Shown: positions 12,073 to 24,943 of the stretch, in pieces
How the letters are laid out: each line of letters starts with the position of its first letter
Position numbering within the stretch: position 1 is the first letter of the stretch
Assembly: GCA_033439295.1 (NCBI GenBank)
Contig: JAVTLE010000004.1
Location: forward strand, 124,012 to 188,011
Source: Deuterostichococcus epilithicus
Taxonomy: Eukaryota > Chlorophyta > Trebouxiophyceae > Prasiolales > Stichococcaceae
DNA length: 64,000 bases
Reading direction: 5' to 3'
Position numbers and translations under genes: made by a program
The notes under the pieces: generated by a model
The model's database searches: none
Told to the model about the DNA's origin: nothing
Seen by the model: the letters and a program-made list of their open reading frames with translations, nothing else

Positions 12073-13783
12073 CGACCTGCATGGGCCACGCTCGTGCTGG
12101 CCAGGTGAGCGGCCTGATTGTGTCTGAGTGAAGGGTGGCCTGCGTGGCGCCAGTCTCGTTGGTGCCAGTCTGCCAGATGGCTCGAGACAGTTTTGTCTCG
12201 GTCAAATGATCTTCAGAACCAAATACCATGCGCAACCTCAGCATGCCGTCATATGCAAAGTCGAAGCTGGCTGCAGCAGCAATCCGGAGCGGCCTGACAT
12301 GCCTGACATGCACACAGCGGCACAGCTAGGCCTGTAATGCAATGGTGGCTTCCACTGTGGTTCCGGTTACTGGTGGGTCTGGTACGAGGGTTGCAGGACT
12401 CGCTCGAATGACTCCCGTCTCGGTGCACACGACATCGCGCAGGACGCCTGCAGCAGGAGGCAACAAGGAGTTCGTAGTAACAGCATCGGCGGCGAGACAG
12501 AAACGGCGGCCGCCGCCCCAGATGGGGCAGCGGCCTTCGGCCCCAGCTCTGCGCAGGGTCACCTCGCTTCATTCGGCTTCCGCAGCTTGAGCAGTCTGGC
12601 CGTGACAACCAGAGAACAGCTGCGCCGGGAGCCCAGGCACCGCCTCTCAGGCAGCGCTCCGCCCAGTTTCGGGAGCTTTTCAGCGCAGAAAAGCAGCTTT
12701 CAGCGCAGAAACAACGCACGCAAACAGCCAGCGGCAGCAAGACGAGTTCAGGAATGGTGTAGCCGGACGGCACATGCCTTCAAGGCTGGGCTTGGAGGCG
12801 AGGGCAATACACGCAACTGGCACATATAAGCCAGCCGGGAAAGAGCAGGCGAACAGATTTGTCTTGGTCATTCAGGTCGGGGATCGGGGATCAAAAACAC
12901 CGGCGTGAAATGCCGACATCGATGATGCTGACGCAAGCAGCCAAGCTGTGATCGGGAGAGAGTGTGTTGGAGTTTGATTTCTTTCCAACTGACTGGTTTC
13001 ACAGGTTCAGCTCGATCGGTGCGATGACACCACCCATTATTGGCACCCGCATGCAACGACAGCGACAGCGGCCCTTTTGTGACTGGCGCAAAACATTGCG
13101 CACACCAGCTTTCCGCTGATCTTGCACTTGTTCGTACTTCTTAGGGTTCAGGTGTAGCTCGCAATTGACAGTTCACGACGAAAGCAGTGGTGCATGCCAG
13201 TTCGTCCGCCGCCACTTGCTGGCGGCGGCCACATCGCTGCAGATGATATTGCTGTGTTGTGCCGGTTTTGGTATAGGTAGCCCCCTACAATTTAGCTTCT
13301 CACAACAGAGGTTACCGATGGTGACCTTTGGGCAATCTGATCGCCAAAACAAGTTCCTCAAATCGAGCAACGTGGTCACAGGGACAGCGAACGGCACAGA
13401 CCGCAGCAGCTGGATTGGGCACCAGGCAACGCGCCGACGAAGAGGCCCTCGCTCACAGCGCGATGTGCCAATGCAAGCTGCAGTGGTGCCTTCCAGCATT
13501 TGGCGTCCCACCTCCCAATACCTACTGCCCGATGAGGCTGGCCGAACACTGACCGAACACCAGCAAGATGATGTTTAAACAAGCAGCACAACAGCAACCC
13601 GCACTGAAGTGGACAAGAGTCCTTCCAATTCCTGATGTTCGGTTTAAGGATGTTTCTTGGGCCTGGAGGCGCAGCAGCTCGCCGCGCCTGGAACACAGCA
13701 ACGCGTGACGAACTGAACCCACATGAGCGTACACAGCCCACTGCCACCTTTGTCACCTTCCACTGCGCTGCAACTCCGAAGCA
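12073..13783. other. Convergent intergenic region
   Basis: It lies between the plus-strand bZIP region and the minus-strand acetylesterase. Several short frames are open on both strands, but none shows a protein family or a consistent exon structure. A small imperfect duplication (TTTCAGCGCAGAAA twice) occurs near 12675-12710. Confidence 0.4.
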
Positions 13784-16700
13784 TCACATGGCGGCAACCG
13801 CGCCAGCAGCGACCCCGGCGAGGATGAGCAGCAGCCCGCCGCCGGCTGCGGTCGCCATCGCGGGGGCTGCCTGGGGAGCCGGCGCTGGCGCCGACGCCGG
13901 CGCCGTGGCAGAGCCCTCGATGCTGACGGGGCTGCTGGCAACGGCGCCGGGCGACGGTACAGCCGCAGAGGGGCCGGCAGCCGGGCTGTCGGCTGCCGGG
14001 CTGCTGGCTGCCGGGCTGCTGGCTGCCGGGCTGCTGTCGGGTGGGCCGCCAGCTGCAGGGCTGCACCATGGCAGGGGCGCAGTGTGAGCGCTTGGCAGCC
14101 TCGAGACGATTGCATGCAGTGCATCACAGACCGTGGCATTGGCGGCGGCCGCGGTCTGGCCTGCTGAATCAGATGGAGGAGAGCAGCACTTAACTCGTTC
14201 ACCACCACACATCAAGCAGGCCAGTCCGGCGCTCGTGGTAATGCAATTCGTTTTCATGCCTCTGTCTCAGAAATGCACCGCCAGCTTGCGCACTGCACGG
14301 CGGAACCAATTCAAAGCGCACAGCTGGTATTCTGCCGGTTGCCCTTGGTGCGCGGCGATCCGGAGCACTTTGTCAAGACCAGACCCACCCTGTGCCGTCG
14401 GGCCCGGGGGCAATGGATGGCAGCGCGTCCGCAGGGACGAGGCCCAGGGAGGCTGCGGGCGGCAGCGCCGCCAGCGCGGGCTCCGCCGCTGAAGGCTCTA
14501 CCACTGCCGGCGCCGGCTGGCCCGGCCTTGGCACCGTCGTGCACTCCTCGTTGGACCGCACCCCGGGGTAGGTGTCCAGCTCCTGCATGGGCATGGTGCA
14601 TGCTCATCAGCGGCGCTTGCAGGCGCCGAGGGTGACACTCATCAGCGGCTCATGTGGCGGTCGCAGGTGCCAGGGCCGGTTCTTAGGGTCACGAGTAGGG
14701 GCAGCCTGCACATTTCATCTCAACAGGCGGCAGCAGCGCGCAGGCCCCATACCCTGGCGCCTACCCGCCGCGTACCAGCCGCTGATTGCAGCGGCCGGCG
14801 GGCATGCGAGGCCGCAGCTGCTCCCAGAGACACAGCCAGAGGCTGTGTCTGCCCAGACGGAACAGGCAGCCGCCCACGAGCTGGGTGCTGACAGCAACGG
14901 CGGCGGCAGCCACCCCAGTTGGCTGCCATCGGTCCCCCCAGTCCCAAATCACCGACGTTGAGGGAGCCGCCTGCGCAAACCCCGAGGGAGAAGCCAGCAG
15001 CGGGTCCCACCTCGTAGCGCGTGGAGTTGAAGAACCACAGCGGCAGCGCTTTCGAGAGGTAGGTGCCGCCGACGGCCGCCGCGAAAAAGGTGTCGCCGTC
15101 ACTGATCTCGTGCAGACGGCAGGCCTCCGAAAACACGCTGGGCGGTTGCCGGCCGCCACCCGCGCCGCCGTTTAGGTCCGGCTGCAGGGACACATAGGAC
15201 ACTCACTTTTCGGTCACTCACTTTGCCATCACCTCTTTCTTGTGAAGGAACTTCGAACCGCTCGACTCAGAGTTGCAAGCTCTGCCTGATGTCTGCTCGT
15301 CCAGACCGGCATCGCAATGTTTGCTCAGCGTGAAGACCTTGCGACCGGAACGAGGTAGCTGTGCTGCCAATCCGCACTAGGTGGTTCTGTGGGCTTGAAG
15401 GTTTGGCATTTCGTCAGACGGCCAGAAGCGGGACCGATCGGCACCTGCCCTGAGGCAGTGGGCGCCGCCACCGCAGCCAGCCGCCTGACGCCCGGCAGCC
15501 GCCATGCGCTGGCCGAGAGACGCCTGGAGGCGCCGCCGCTCGCTAGCGCCACCTCCACAGTGTTGCTGTTCTCGGCACCCGCCCCGCCGCTGCCGCCGGC
15601 TGCCGGCGCCGGCGCCGCCGAGCCCGCCACGACCAGCTCCGTCGCGGCGGCGGGCCCTGCCAGGCTGGCGGCCATAGCGGCGCGGAAGGCCTCAGCGTCC
15701 AGAGGCCCCTGCGCGTAGTCGAATGCTGCGATGACAACACAGCACAAAAACCCGGATCAGCGCCACAGGGGGGGCTCAGCGCATCATGATGAGCATGCGC
15801 CTCGGGGCATGCCAGGGGCCAGGGGGCTGGGGGAGGTGGGTTCTGGAACCTTGAGGCTAGCGGTCATTGCGGCGCGGAACTCAGCCTCCCCCTCGCCTCT
15901 GTACATGCTATAGCCTGCCAGGCAGCACAAGCAGGTCGTGAGCTCGGGACGCGGGATGCATTTGCCGCACACCGTCTGGCGAAAACAAGGTGACGCCTGC
16001 ACGATCCGGCGGGCTGGTCTGCACGTGCAGACTGCGCAGAGGCGCCCACACCATCTACTCTAAACCCTAGCCAAGCAGGTGCATTCGCTGCAGGCACAGG
16101 CTGCAGCTGGAAATGACGGGCAGCGGAACGCAGGGGCGGCAGCTCTGGGTTGTAGCTCCACCCGGCTGACCATCGGAAGCTCTATCCGGCTGCCCAGCCG
16201 GGTGGGATCAGCACTCCACAAGTGCAGACGGGGCGCCGACCACCCCTGCCAGGCGCGGGCAGCAGGCAACAAGGCCCTACTCTGCCTGAGCCCATGGGCG
16301 GGGAGCCTCTGGCAGCACAGCAGCATTGCCCCACGCACATCACACTGAGAGGCGTAGGAGCAAGCAGCAACCGCACCCAGGTTGGCAGAGTCGTACAGGT
16401 ACTCCCCGATGAAGGTCGGCAGCGGAAAGCGCTGCCACCAGTACTGCGGAAAGAAGCACGCCCAGGCCTGGCGTGACAGACAGGAGCATTCAGTCTGGAG
16501 CGCTACCAAAGGCTCACAGCAGTACATGCGCCTGCTGACCCTGCGGCTGCATTACGGGGAGGAAGGAAAACAGGCATGAGGACCGCATCCAACAGTCGCC
16601 TGCCTCCCTCCTGCCGCCCGCCCACATATCGTCGCAGGCCGGTAGTGGCAGAAGCTGCCACCGCTGTGCCGCCCAGCAGCGTTCTCTGGGACATCTCGTG

Positions 16701-19284
16701 CCTCCAGGAGCGTGCACCGCAGCGGGCCGCAGACCAAAATGTATCCATCTTGTCCTCTGAGACATAACCTACGACCTTCCACTTGTTTCGGCTTCCCACC
16801 GCCAATGCACCGCCAATGCACCGCCTGCACATGGCATCACGAGCAGCCCACCTGGCCAGGCTCCAGTTGCGCCATGCAGGTCGCATCGAAGGTGGCGTTG
16901 TAGCCTGCCAGCAGCGCTGTCGCGATGTCGCGCATGGGGCGCGCCTGCGGCGCGCCAAACGCCGGCAGGTCCAGGAACCAGCCGGCGTCCACATACAGCT
17001 TCCACCGCCGCAGGCTGCGGGAAGCACGCGGTGCAGGATGTCACCGCATCCAGAAAGGTTGGAGCTGTCAATCGAGCCGGCCAGCATTTTACCCGACTTT
17101 TGGTGCCGCAGGCTGCAGGCATTGAAGGAGCGGTCCGGAGTCCAGAGCCACTAATGCATGCCCCACAGCCGCCAGCGGTGTCACAGCTTCAACAATAGCA
17201 GGCTGCAGGCTGCAGGAGGGGCGACGCTGGTGAGACTCATTGCGCCAGTGCACGCATGCGAAGCTCTCGCAGTCTGTGGTTGCCCGCAGCGCTTAGCCGG
17301 ACATCAGGTCTGCCGGATCGAGTCCACTGCTTCTCTGTCACTTCCTGCTTCCGATATGCCCTCGCACCAGCCCTCACCTAGGCAGCGACGCCTTGACACG
17401 CTGCAGCATGAAGTCGGCGTTGTTGAGCGCCGACACGCCGCCGGCGGAGTCGCCGAGCACGAGCACGTCCGTGGCGTCGCCCAAACCCCGATCCGCCAGC
17501 AGCTGGTCCATGAGCGCCGCGACGACGCGGCGGCCGCGGAATTGATACTGTTCGGTACCCGGGATCAGGCCAGCGTCAATGTCGCCTGCGCATGGCAGAG
17601 CACTTGCACTCAGTATGCAGTGTTGCCTGCTGTCTGAGTGTCGGTCTCGAAGAGCAGGGAAGCCTGCTCGTGCAGAGACTGCCACTGCTCCAAAAACAGA
17701 ACAATGGCCTGGATCGGTGTCGCTTGCCGTTGACACACTGTTGCAAGCTCCGACTAGACTGTCTGCGAGCAGAGACTGAGCCTGCGTCGCCTGCAGGACT
17801 GCCGTTGCCTTGCGCTCGAGATCAGGCCGGCATCGATGCTGTCTGCGCTTGCTGCAAATGCATTCCAGGATGACTCCTGGACAGCGAGCCCAGGACTTGT
17901 GCCACCGGCATGCTAACCTTGCGATGGAACGATCAACCCTTCTGCACGGCAATCTTTCCTGCACGCAGCAGCAGCTTCGACAAAACATGACATCACAAAC
18001 CCACCAAGGGAGGAGTCGCTGGTGCAGTACCACACGTACACGTGGTTCCAGTCGGCGAACGTAGGGTTTTTGACGGCGTCGGCCGACAGAATGCCGCCCG
18101 GCTGCACCAGGTTGTTGGGGATGCCGGCCACCGAGGCGGTGGTCGAAATCGTTTCCTGCAGTTCAGAACAGCTGCATGAATATGTGATCACCAGACAGGT
18201 GATGCTGGCCGTCGAGGCTGCAGACGAGACCATCACCGGCGGCCTGGGCGGCCCGGCAGCAGCAGCAGTGACGCCATCGTGTCTGAACCACATGCTTGAG
18301 TGGGGACGTGGCAGCCCCAGAGCGGCCGTGCGGCGCTGAGACAGGTGCCGCTGCACATTCGCCGCACATTCAGCAGGCCAGCGCTGCAACACATGTGGAC
18401 ATCCGCGGCTGCAGGCTGCAAGTGCGATCAGCCGCCAGTGTGCGGCAGCCTCGCGTGCCGTTAACATTGGACGCCCTCTATGCGGCTGCCACCTATGGCA
18501 TGCGCACGGCTGACAAGGCTGTCTTGTCGTGAAGGATACTGAGCACGTGACCAAAGGAGAGAAGCTTGTGGCAGTCGCACCGGCAGCATGTCAGAGGACA
18601 CCCAGTAGGGGAAGGATGCCGAGCGGGTGGCGCAGGAGGCGGCGTCGGTGCACCAGCCGCCGCCCTGGAAGCGGATGAGCCACCGCGCTGCGCCGCTGCC
18701 GCTGCCCGATCTGAAGTAGTACACAGCTGCACGGCGAGGAACCAGGGATGGAGTGGAGCTCCTGGGTCATTGTGGAGCTGCTAGCTGCTCCAAGGAGCAG
18801 GGGGGTATGGCGCCATAGCCTTGCAAAGAATGGGCCATCGGCTGCCCCACTGCTAGGAGTCAGCCAAGCAGCATGGGGGAGCTGCCCTTGAAGCTGCGCC
18901 GTGACAGCTTTCGTTTGGCATCATCATCCTATGCGCATGGGCACCATAGACAGTGGGCTCCGCTCAGCAAGCACAGCAGAGGCACAGCCCGCCTTGGAAG
19001 AGAGCAGCAGGCGCAGTGAGCTGTCCTCGAAAGCACGCACCTGAGGAGCCATCGTTACACACAGCCAGAGGGTCCGTCGAGTTGAGGTAGTAGCGGCGCA
19101 TGGTGTTTGCCGCACTCTGGGCTCCGACTGACTGAGTCTGCAGGCCGACTAACGCCACCAGCACCGCAATCAGACACAGCCTGTGCGGCTGACCTGGTGG
19201 ACGGCTGCCCCGTCTCCTGCCGTTGCTGCCGCTGCAGCCGCTGTCGTCGCTGGCAAGGTGGCCGCATCGCGACGCCTGCCACAT
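13784..19284 (-). CDS. Pectin acetylesterase / Notum-family carboxylesterase, secreted, possibly GPI-anchored
   Basis: Frame-consistent exons in transcript order are 19284-19041, 18726-18581, 18155-18005, 17585-17378, 17014-16852, 16467-16377, 15725-15445 and 15181-15011. An exon then starts at 14582 (LDTYPGVRSNEEC), and a last exon ends at 13784. The start has a signal peptide (CLIAVLVALVGLQ). Family landmarks appear in order: NDGSS-AVYYFRSGSGSG, WLIRFQGGGWC, NPTFADWNHVYVWYC, nucleophile GDSAGG, LYVDAGWFLD, LYDSANLG with the likely catalytic Asp, and SEACRLHE with the likely His. So the Ser-Asp-His triad is intact. The family removes acetyl or acyl esters from polysaccharides or proteins outside the cell. 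The C-terminus is Ala/Pro/Ser-rich and ends in a hydrophobic stretch (GGGLLLILAGVAAGAVAAM), as in GPI-anchored proteins. The junctions of the last two exons are not resolved. Confidence 0.92.
13965..14045. repeat. Short tandem repeat coding a Ser/Pro/Ala tail
   Basis: A 15-bp unit, GCTGCCGGGCTGCTG with small variations, is repeated several times on the plus strand. On the minus strand it encodes repeated PAASS-like blocks in the acetylesterase C-terminal linker, just before the hydrophobic tail. Confidence 0.8.
15666..15890 (-). repeat. Decayed copy of acetylesterase exon 7
   Basis: The true exon (15725-15445) has AEAFRAAMAASL. The intron just upstream in transcript order, about 15856-15889, reads EAEFRAAMTASLKV. 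The two share GCGGCGCGGAA and flanking bases and lie about 190 bp apart. Confidence 0.75.
17560..17852 (-). repeat. Decayed copies of acetylesterase exon 4 start
   Basis: The true exon edge at 17591-17563 (plus-strand GATCAGGCCAGCGTCAATG then CGCCTGCGC) is copied at 17850-17818 as GATCAGGCCGGCATCGATG then CTGTCTGCGC. A weaker copy lies around 17710-17735. Spacings are about 138 and 125 bp. The copies are upstream of the exon and keep the acceptor CAG. Confidence 0.7.
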
Positions 19285-20773
19285 AGGGCGCCGTGTGCTG
19301 CGGCGGAGTGCAGCAGGATCCCAGGCTCTGCTTGAGAATCGGATTCGGACGGCAGTTTGCTGGCTGGCTCGTTTCACCACGTGGTGCACAGTCGGTGCCT
19401 TGCTGATTCTCGTCCCAGAGGATCCTTGGGACCGTCAGTAGCGAAGCCTGCAGCAGGAGAGCATACCGGTCTGAAAGGTGAGCATTGGTGCCTAGCGCGA
19501 GTAATGTGGTGAGGTCCTGGTTCGGCAACACGTGGTGTGCCTGGCAAGCACCCCTTGCTTGACGGTGCCGGAACCTCTTCCATCAGGCGAGACCGCAGCA
19601 GAGAATGCTATGCAGTGGGGTCGAGCCGCGGGCTGTGGAGCACGCGCTCCGATTAGAGGTTGTCCGACGGCCGACCGTGACAGCCAGCAGTCAAAGCGAT
19701 TCTGCCATCCAGACGACCCAATCTTGCAACATAGCAGGCCAGATGGGGCCAGGAAGTGTTCAATGCAGATACTGCAGTCTCTTCACCTCAGTGGCGGCCG
19801 CTCACTTGACTTTTGCGTTGTGACTCACGTCCGGAGCCGATGCCGAAAATTCAAATCTGGCAGCAGAGATGCGTCGCAGCAGGCGGTTCAAAAGACCCAG
19901 GGTCGAGGCAGAACGAGGTGGGCTGCGCGCGATGGCTGCACCCTCAAACCAATGTCAGCAGTACAATGGACCTCGACGACCGACGACGTACGCACAACTG
20001 ACACGGAAAATTGTCATAGACTTTGTATAGTGCGCAAGGCCGCCCTTCTAGACTGAGCCGTTTCAGAAAAGGCACGAGAGCCGAAATTCATCCGTGTTCT
20101 GCCTCCTGCCCAGCAGGCGTGAGCTGTGTTGGTGACGTGGGTGATGCTAGCTGGCATACCCTCTTAAAATTTGGCAGAACCTGACAAAAACCCCTTCCAT
20201 AAATTTTGGAAGAGGACGTCGATCCACCATTTAATGGCAATCGGCGCATTTCGTAAGGTCAGCAGCAGCTGCTCTCAGGCACGTTATTGAAAGCGTTGGC
20301 CACGGGCTGCAGCTTGCAGTTCCACAAGTCATATTGTGATCCCGGTTTCACACCTTCGAAACGGGCCTCGAGAGCAGACTAGTGTGCGGTCCACGGTAGT
20401 CCACTGGCCTCCTTAGAGTGCCGCTGCTACGATGGAAACGAGCCATGCACAAGGCAGGCACTGAGCCAACCGCGCCGCACGGCGGTAGCAGCACACTGCG
20501 CAACCGCGAAAGTCGAACGGCTTGCTGTGCCTAATCACGCTCAGGCATACTTGCAGCGATTCGCAGCGACCTGCTCACAGCGCGCTGGCTTGTGACTACT
20601 GTGCCGGTGCGCCACGGCTGCTGACTGACGCCGCCGCTGACACGCCGAGTGGCCATGGCACTTGCTGTGCAGCACTAGCGGCCATGGCGAGTACATGATG
20701 TAGCTCTCGCGCGCATGCGCTGAGCCGCTCGCCAAAGGGGCGTCCGAGGCAATCATTGTTATTATCCTTCAAC
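19285..20773. other. Divergent intergenic region
   Basis: About 1.5 kb separates the divergent starts of the acetylesterase (minus) and prolyl 4-hydroxylase (plus), so it should hold both promoters. Both neighbours act in the secretory or extracellular space. No TATA box or repeated operator could be assigned with confidence, and no exon is visible. Confidence 0.4.
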
Positions 20774-23700
20774 ATGCCGGCGTCGCTGCCGGCGTCGCCG
20801 CCAACACAGCCAACTTTGGCGGCAGCAGCCGTGGCGTGCGGCGACAGCGAATCCGGGCTAGCTCAATGGCTGTGCAGCCGCCAGCGCAGCGTCATGGAGG
20901 CTGCCTGCGCCCAGAACTGCAGCGCAGCTGGCAGCCCCTCAGAGGCGACTTCAAGACAGTATCTGCAGCGACGGCGACGGCGACGAAGCACGCATCTGTC
21001 CCAGGCTGCCAGGGCGGCCCTGGCCGCAGGTGCGCTGCTGGCGGCGCTGCTGGCGGCGGCAGCGCCAGTCTCAGGCGCTGCAGCGGACGCAGATCCAGGG
21101 GAGGAAGAGCGACTCATAGGTGCGCCGCGCCGCCAGCACTTCATTGCCTTGTGGCTGTCACGTGGGCACAGACAGCCTTCAAGCACTGCTGCTGCGGCTC
21201 CTGCATGCTCCCTGCAGCAGTGGCAAGGGTGCAGAGCCTGCCCCTTCGGCGCTCAAACACTTGATGCAACTGCTCTTGAGCAGTACCTGATTAGTGGGAC
21301 GGCATGTTGCGAGTCATTAAATCGTGTTTAGGATATACAGCTTTGACTGGCTGCAACTGCTAGCCAGGTTTTGTTCACGGGGCCGGGGGGCAACGACCTG
21401 AGGCATTGTGCCAGTCAGACATTCTGTCCAGCCCAGCTGCCAATTGGCAGCCCCAGCTCAACCTGGGACCATATCCTTCATTGAACCCTGTTTGGGTTTC
21501 ATCATCTGCTGTTTGAGCAGTATATCCTGCAACAGACACGGTCCCAATGTTGAGCCCTCACTTTCCCAGCTGCCTGATCCAATGGCTCAGGACTCCAGCC
21601 TCGTGCGGTTTCGGCCGTGCAGGCTGGCAGGGGGAAACATATCACGAGGCTCCGAAGCCCACATTTGACGTCCTGAGCTGGGCGCCGCGCATATTCCTCG
21701 CCGAGAACCTGCTGACCCCGGGTGCGCAGCTGCACGTGTGCCTGATCGGCCTGTGCAGCCTCGTGGAGCACGTGCCTGCATCGGGGAGTCTGCACCAGCG
21801 GGTCTGCACCGGCGGTTGAAGGGCACCAGGAAAGTCAGACGGCGGCACCGTGTCGCCGGGCGGCGCCTTGATCGGCAGCCGCTTTTTCGCTGCGGCGCCC
21901 CATGCTAAGACCTGCATGCACGGTCCCTGTGACGCAGCGGAGGTGGCACACCTCATCGCCAAGGCCAAGCCACGCATCGCGCGGAGCGGCGTGGTGGACA
22001 CCGAGACCGGCGGATCCTCTGTCTCGGAGATCCGCACCTCCTCGGGAATGTTCTTCGAACGCAACGAGGATGCAGTGATAACAGGTGCGCACGCATCTGC
22101 GTGTTCACCTCGATTTCTCGAGGATATCTCTCTCATATCCCCCAGCTTGCAATTCTCACGCAAGCGAGTCATCATCATCGGTGTGCTCACAATGCGTCTT
22201 TGACATCTCCCCTTCTCAACATGTGTTTCTTCGCCTCCCTTTCACACTCATGTTATCTGAGCGCGACGACAACGCCGGCATCGTCGGTGCACACACGTGT
22301 CTGAAATCATCAATCTCTCTGTTTTCCCACCTGGTCCAAAACCTGGTCCCTTTTGCCTCCTTCGCAGCCCTTGCAGCGGGTGACTGCTGATGCTGCACCG
22401 TAGCGAACGTTTTTCATGCTCTAGGACCTGCAACCAGGTCAGCACAGGCAGGCGCCTCCCGATGCGCATGCACCGGCGCTGGCTCCGCCACCGGCATCTG
22501 CCGTCGCACACCGGCATCTGACAGCCGCTGGTCCGCTGATCAGGTGCCCTCGCCGTGCAAGCAAGGCTGTCGGGGGCCCCAAAGCGTGTGCTGTTTCTGT
22601 CTGCAGCCATCGAGGACCGTCTGGCGGAGTGGCTGATGGTGCCATTCTACAACGGTGCGGCACGCCGCAGGGCGCCCCCCATAGGCACCCTCCCTTCTGC
22701 TGCTCCTGCCATCCTTTGTCGGCATTGGTACCTGTGCCGGCTGGCAAAAGCCCGGCATAAGGGACCGGGACCGGTGTCGGCATTGCCACGACTGCTGCTC
22801 GTGCTGCCGTCAGTCGACTTCTGATGGATTTGTGCCTGTACAAAATCAACATGCCTTGTCTCCCTCCCTGCCGCTCAGGCGAGGGCATCCAGGTGCTGAA
22901 GTATGAGCACGGCCAGCACTACAGCGAGCACTTTGACTACTTCTTTCACGAGGTGCGCCGCTGTTTCCCGACATCATTATGGCGCATCCGCATTCCAGGA
23001 GTGATGACTCTATCAGAGCTGTTCGGGTAGTTCCCTATATCTTTCCAAGCATGCGCCATGCCACGGAATGCGCTCCCATGCGCAGGCCAATGTGCAGAGG
23101 ACTGCGGGAGTGAGCAGGGTCTGTCACCATTGCCGGGCAGCAGATGGTGCAAAGCTGCCAATGCTGGGTATCTGCTCTCTGCTGCAGGGGGGGACCGCCA
23201 ACGGCGGCAATCGGCTGGTCACAGTTCTGATGTACTTGTCCGACGTGGAGGAAGGCGGCGAGACGGTGCGTTCTCTTCCGGCGCGGTTGCTGCACGCTGG
23301 CGAGCTCCGGCATGCGCAATGATGCATGTCCCAGTGCCCCGGAGCCGCAGTCCATCGTTGAGGGGACAAGTAAAACTGGACAGTTTCCCTGCCGTGCACG
23401 GTGTCTGAAGCTGTGCCATCGTTACACTGGTGGAAGGCCTGCACACTTCGTTGCTCTTCGTGACTGCTCGACAGTAGGTCCAGCTGCGACAGTGCGTGTG
23501 CATGCGTCATGGCCCCTCAGGCCGCCGTCACGCAATGTTGACGGCGGCGCAGCACGACTCGGGCAGCCTCGCTCGACGTGGGTGCAGAGCGCCTGCCACA
23601 CGTGTTCAGCCTCTTTTGACGAACACACAACACCCATTCGTGCCCGCAGGTGTTTCCCAATGTGGAGGTGCCGCCGTGGCAGCAGGAAGCCAAGGAACAG

Positions 23701-24943
23701 TACTCCGATTGCGCCATGAAGGGTTTGGCGGTAAAACCCAAAGCCGGAAGCGCCGTCGCCTTCTGGAGCCTGCAGACGGACGGGAGGCTGGACCAAGGCT
23801 CGCTGCACGGCGGCTGCCCTGTACTGAAAGGCGTCAAGTGGAGCGCCACCAAGTGGTGAGCGGAGGTTCTTCACTTTGAGCCTGAGCCTGTGACAAGCCT
23901 GTGATAAGCCTGGAAGGTCCTATGGCTGGACCCGGGCATGCTGCACGACGGCCGCCCTGGGCTCAAAGGCAGCAAGTGGAGCGCTACAAAATGTTTAGCA
24001 ATCGTCAGCACCGGGCATCAAGGTCACGACCAGTCGGTCCTTTTGAGAGCCTGCAAGCTAGGGCGCTGCACAGCAGGTGCTTCATCTCGAAAGGCTTCCA
24101 AATGGAGCGTCCCAAGATGGTGAGCGGCACAAACAAACATGGTCACATGGCTGCTGACAGTCGTGAACTGCCGGCAGAGTGCGGACCTCCAAGCAGCGGC
24201 TGGTCTGTGCTGCGAGGAGTGAAGCAGCAAGGTGCAAAGCGATCAGTGACACATTACGCCATCGGCAACAGTGCGCAAACAGTGCGCCAGGACGCCTGCA
24301 GGGCTGCAGCTGTGCGTGGAGCTCGTACTGCGACCCTCAGGGGACACTGGGCCAGGGTCCGAGCGGTCTTGTGCAAGTGGCTGTGTCTGCTGCAGGGTGC
24401 ACGTGGCGCGGTATGCTGTGGGAACAGAGAAAGCGGTCGCGGTGCAGCACGTGGTACACGTGCCGCCGCCGCCGCCCGCGCCGCCCGGCTGCGCGGACCT
24501 CGACAAGCACTGCGCGCAGGTGCGTGGCGCGCGACCCGTCGTGGGACTGCCTGCTCAGCCTGATGCGGTGCCGTGCAAGCCCGGTGAGCGTCGTTGCTGC
24601 GCTGGCGCAGTGGGCAGAGTCTGGAGAGTGCACCTCGAACAAGCCGTTCATGGTGGGCACGGCATCGCGCCCTGGCGCCTGTCTGTTCGCCTGCGAGAGG
24701 TGTGCGTCGTCAGTACCTCTTGTCGCTTCGCTCTCTCTGCGACCTCAAGCCCCCGTCGCTGCTGTGCCCGCACGCATTTTTACTCTGAACCCTGCTGCGG
24801 GACGGGGGCGGGAACGGGGCGGCAGACATGCGTTCAGGCGAACAGGCTGGCGTCCTGGCTTGCCAAGCAAGGGCACGCGACAGTCCTCGCTGCACGAACG
24901 TTGTCGCCTTCCTGAGGTCTGTCAAATGAAGGCGTGCTATTGA
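20774..24943 (+). CDS. Prolyl 4-hydroxylase alpha-type, with C-terminal ShKT domain
   Basis: Exons 20774-21119, 21623-21721, 21938-22084, 22607-22654, 22879-22952, 23188-23265, 23650-23855, 24396-24519 and 24611 onward join in compatible phases. The N-terminus has a basic stretch and a hydrophobic anchor (ALLAALLAAAA). The core is typical: SWAPRIFLAENLLTP, SEIRTSSGMFFERNED, EGIQVLKYEHGQHY. Iron ligands are His and Asp in HFDYF and the distal His in SLHGGCPVLKG, with the 2-oxoglutarate lysine in KGVKW. The 24519/24611 junction rebuilds a ShKT module (DKHCAQWAESGEC, then GTASRPGACLFACERC). The enzyme hydroxylates prolines of cell-wall hydroxyproline-rich proteins in the ER or Golgi using Fe(II), 2-oxoglutarate and O2. 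ATG 20894 is an alternative start. The end at 24943 assumes that the last exon runs on to its stop; an earlier donor near 24700 is possible. Confidence 0.93.
23790..24245 (+). repeat. Three decaying downstream copies of the P4H active-site exon end
   Basis: The real exon end (AAAGGCGTCAAGTGGAGCGC near 23828) recurs at about 23964 (AAAGGCAGCAAGTGGAGCGC), 24091 (AAAGGCTTCCAAATGGAGCG) and, weakly, 24209. Spacings are about 136, 129 and 118 bp, and identity falls with distance. Copy 2 even keeps the donor-like TGGTGAGCGG. The first copy still reads GRPGLKGSKWSATK. None is followed by the next domain, so the true donor is fixed at 23856 by the junction to VHVARY. Confidence 0.85.

Noticed and set aside
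17374-18033. A continuous minus-strand ORF across acetylesterase exon 4 and its upstream intron
   Set aside because: The upstream part contains ghost copies of the exon and does not align to the family; intron phases require splicing at 17585.
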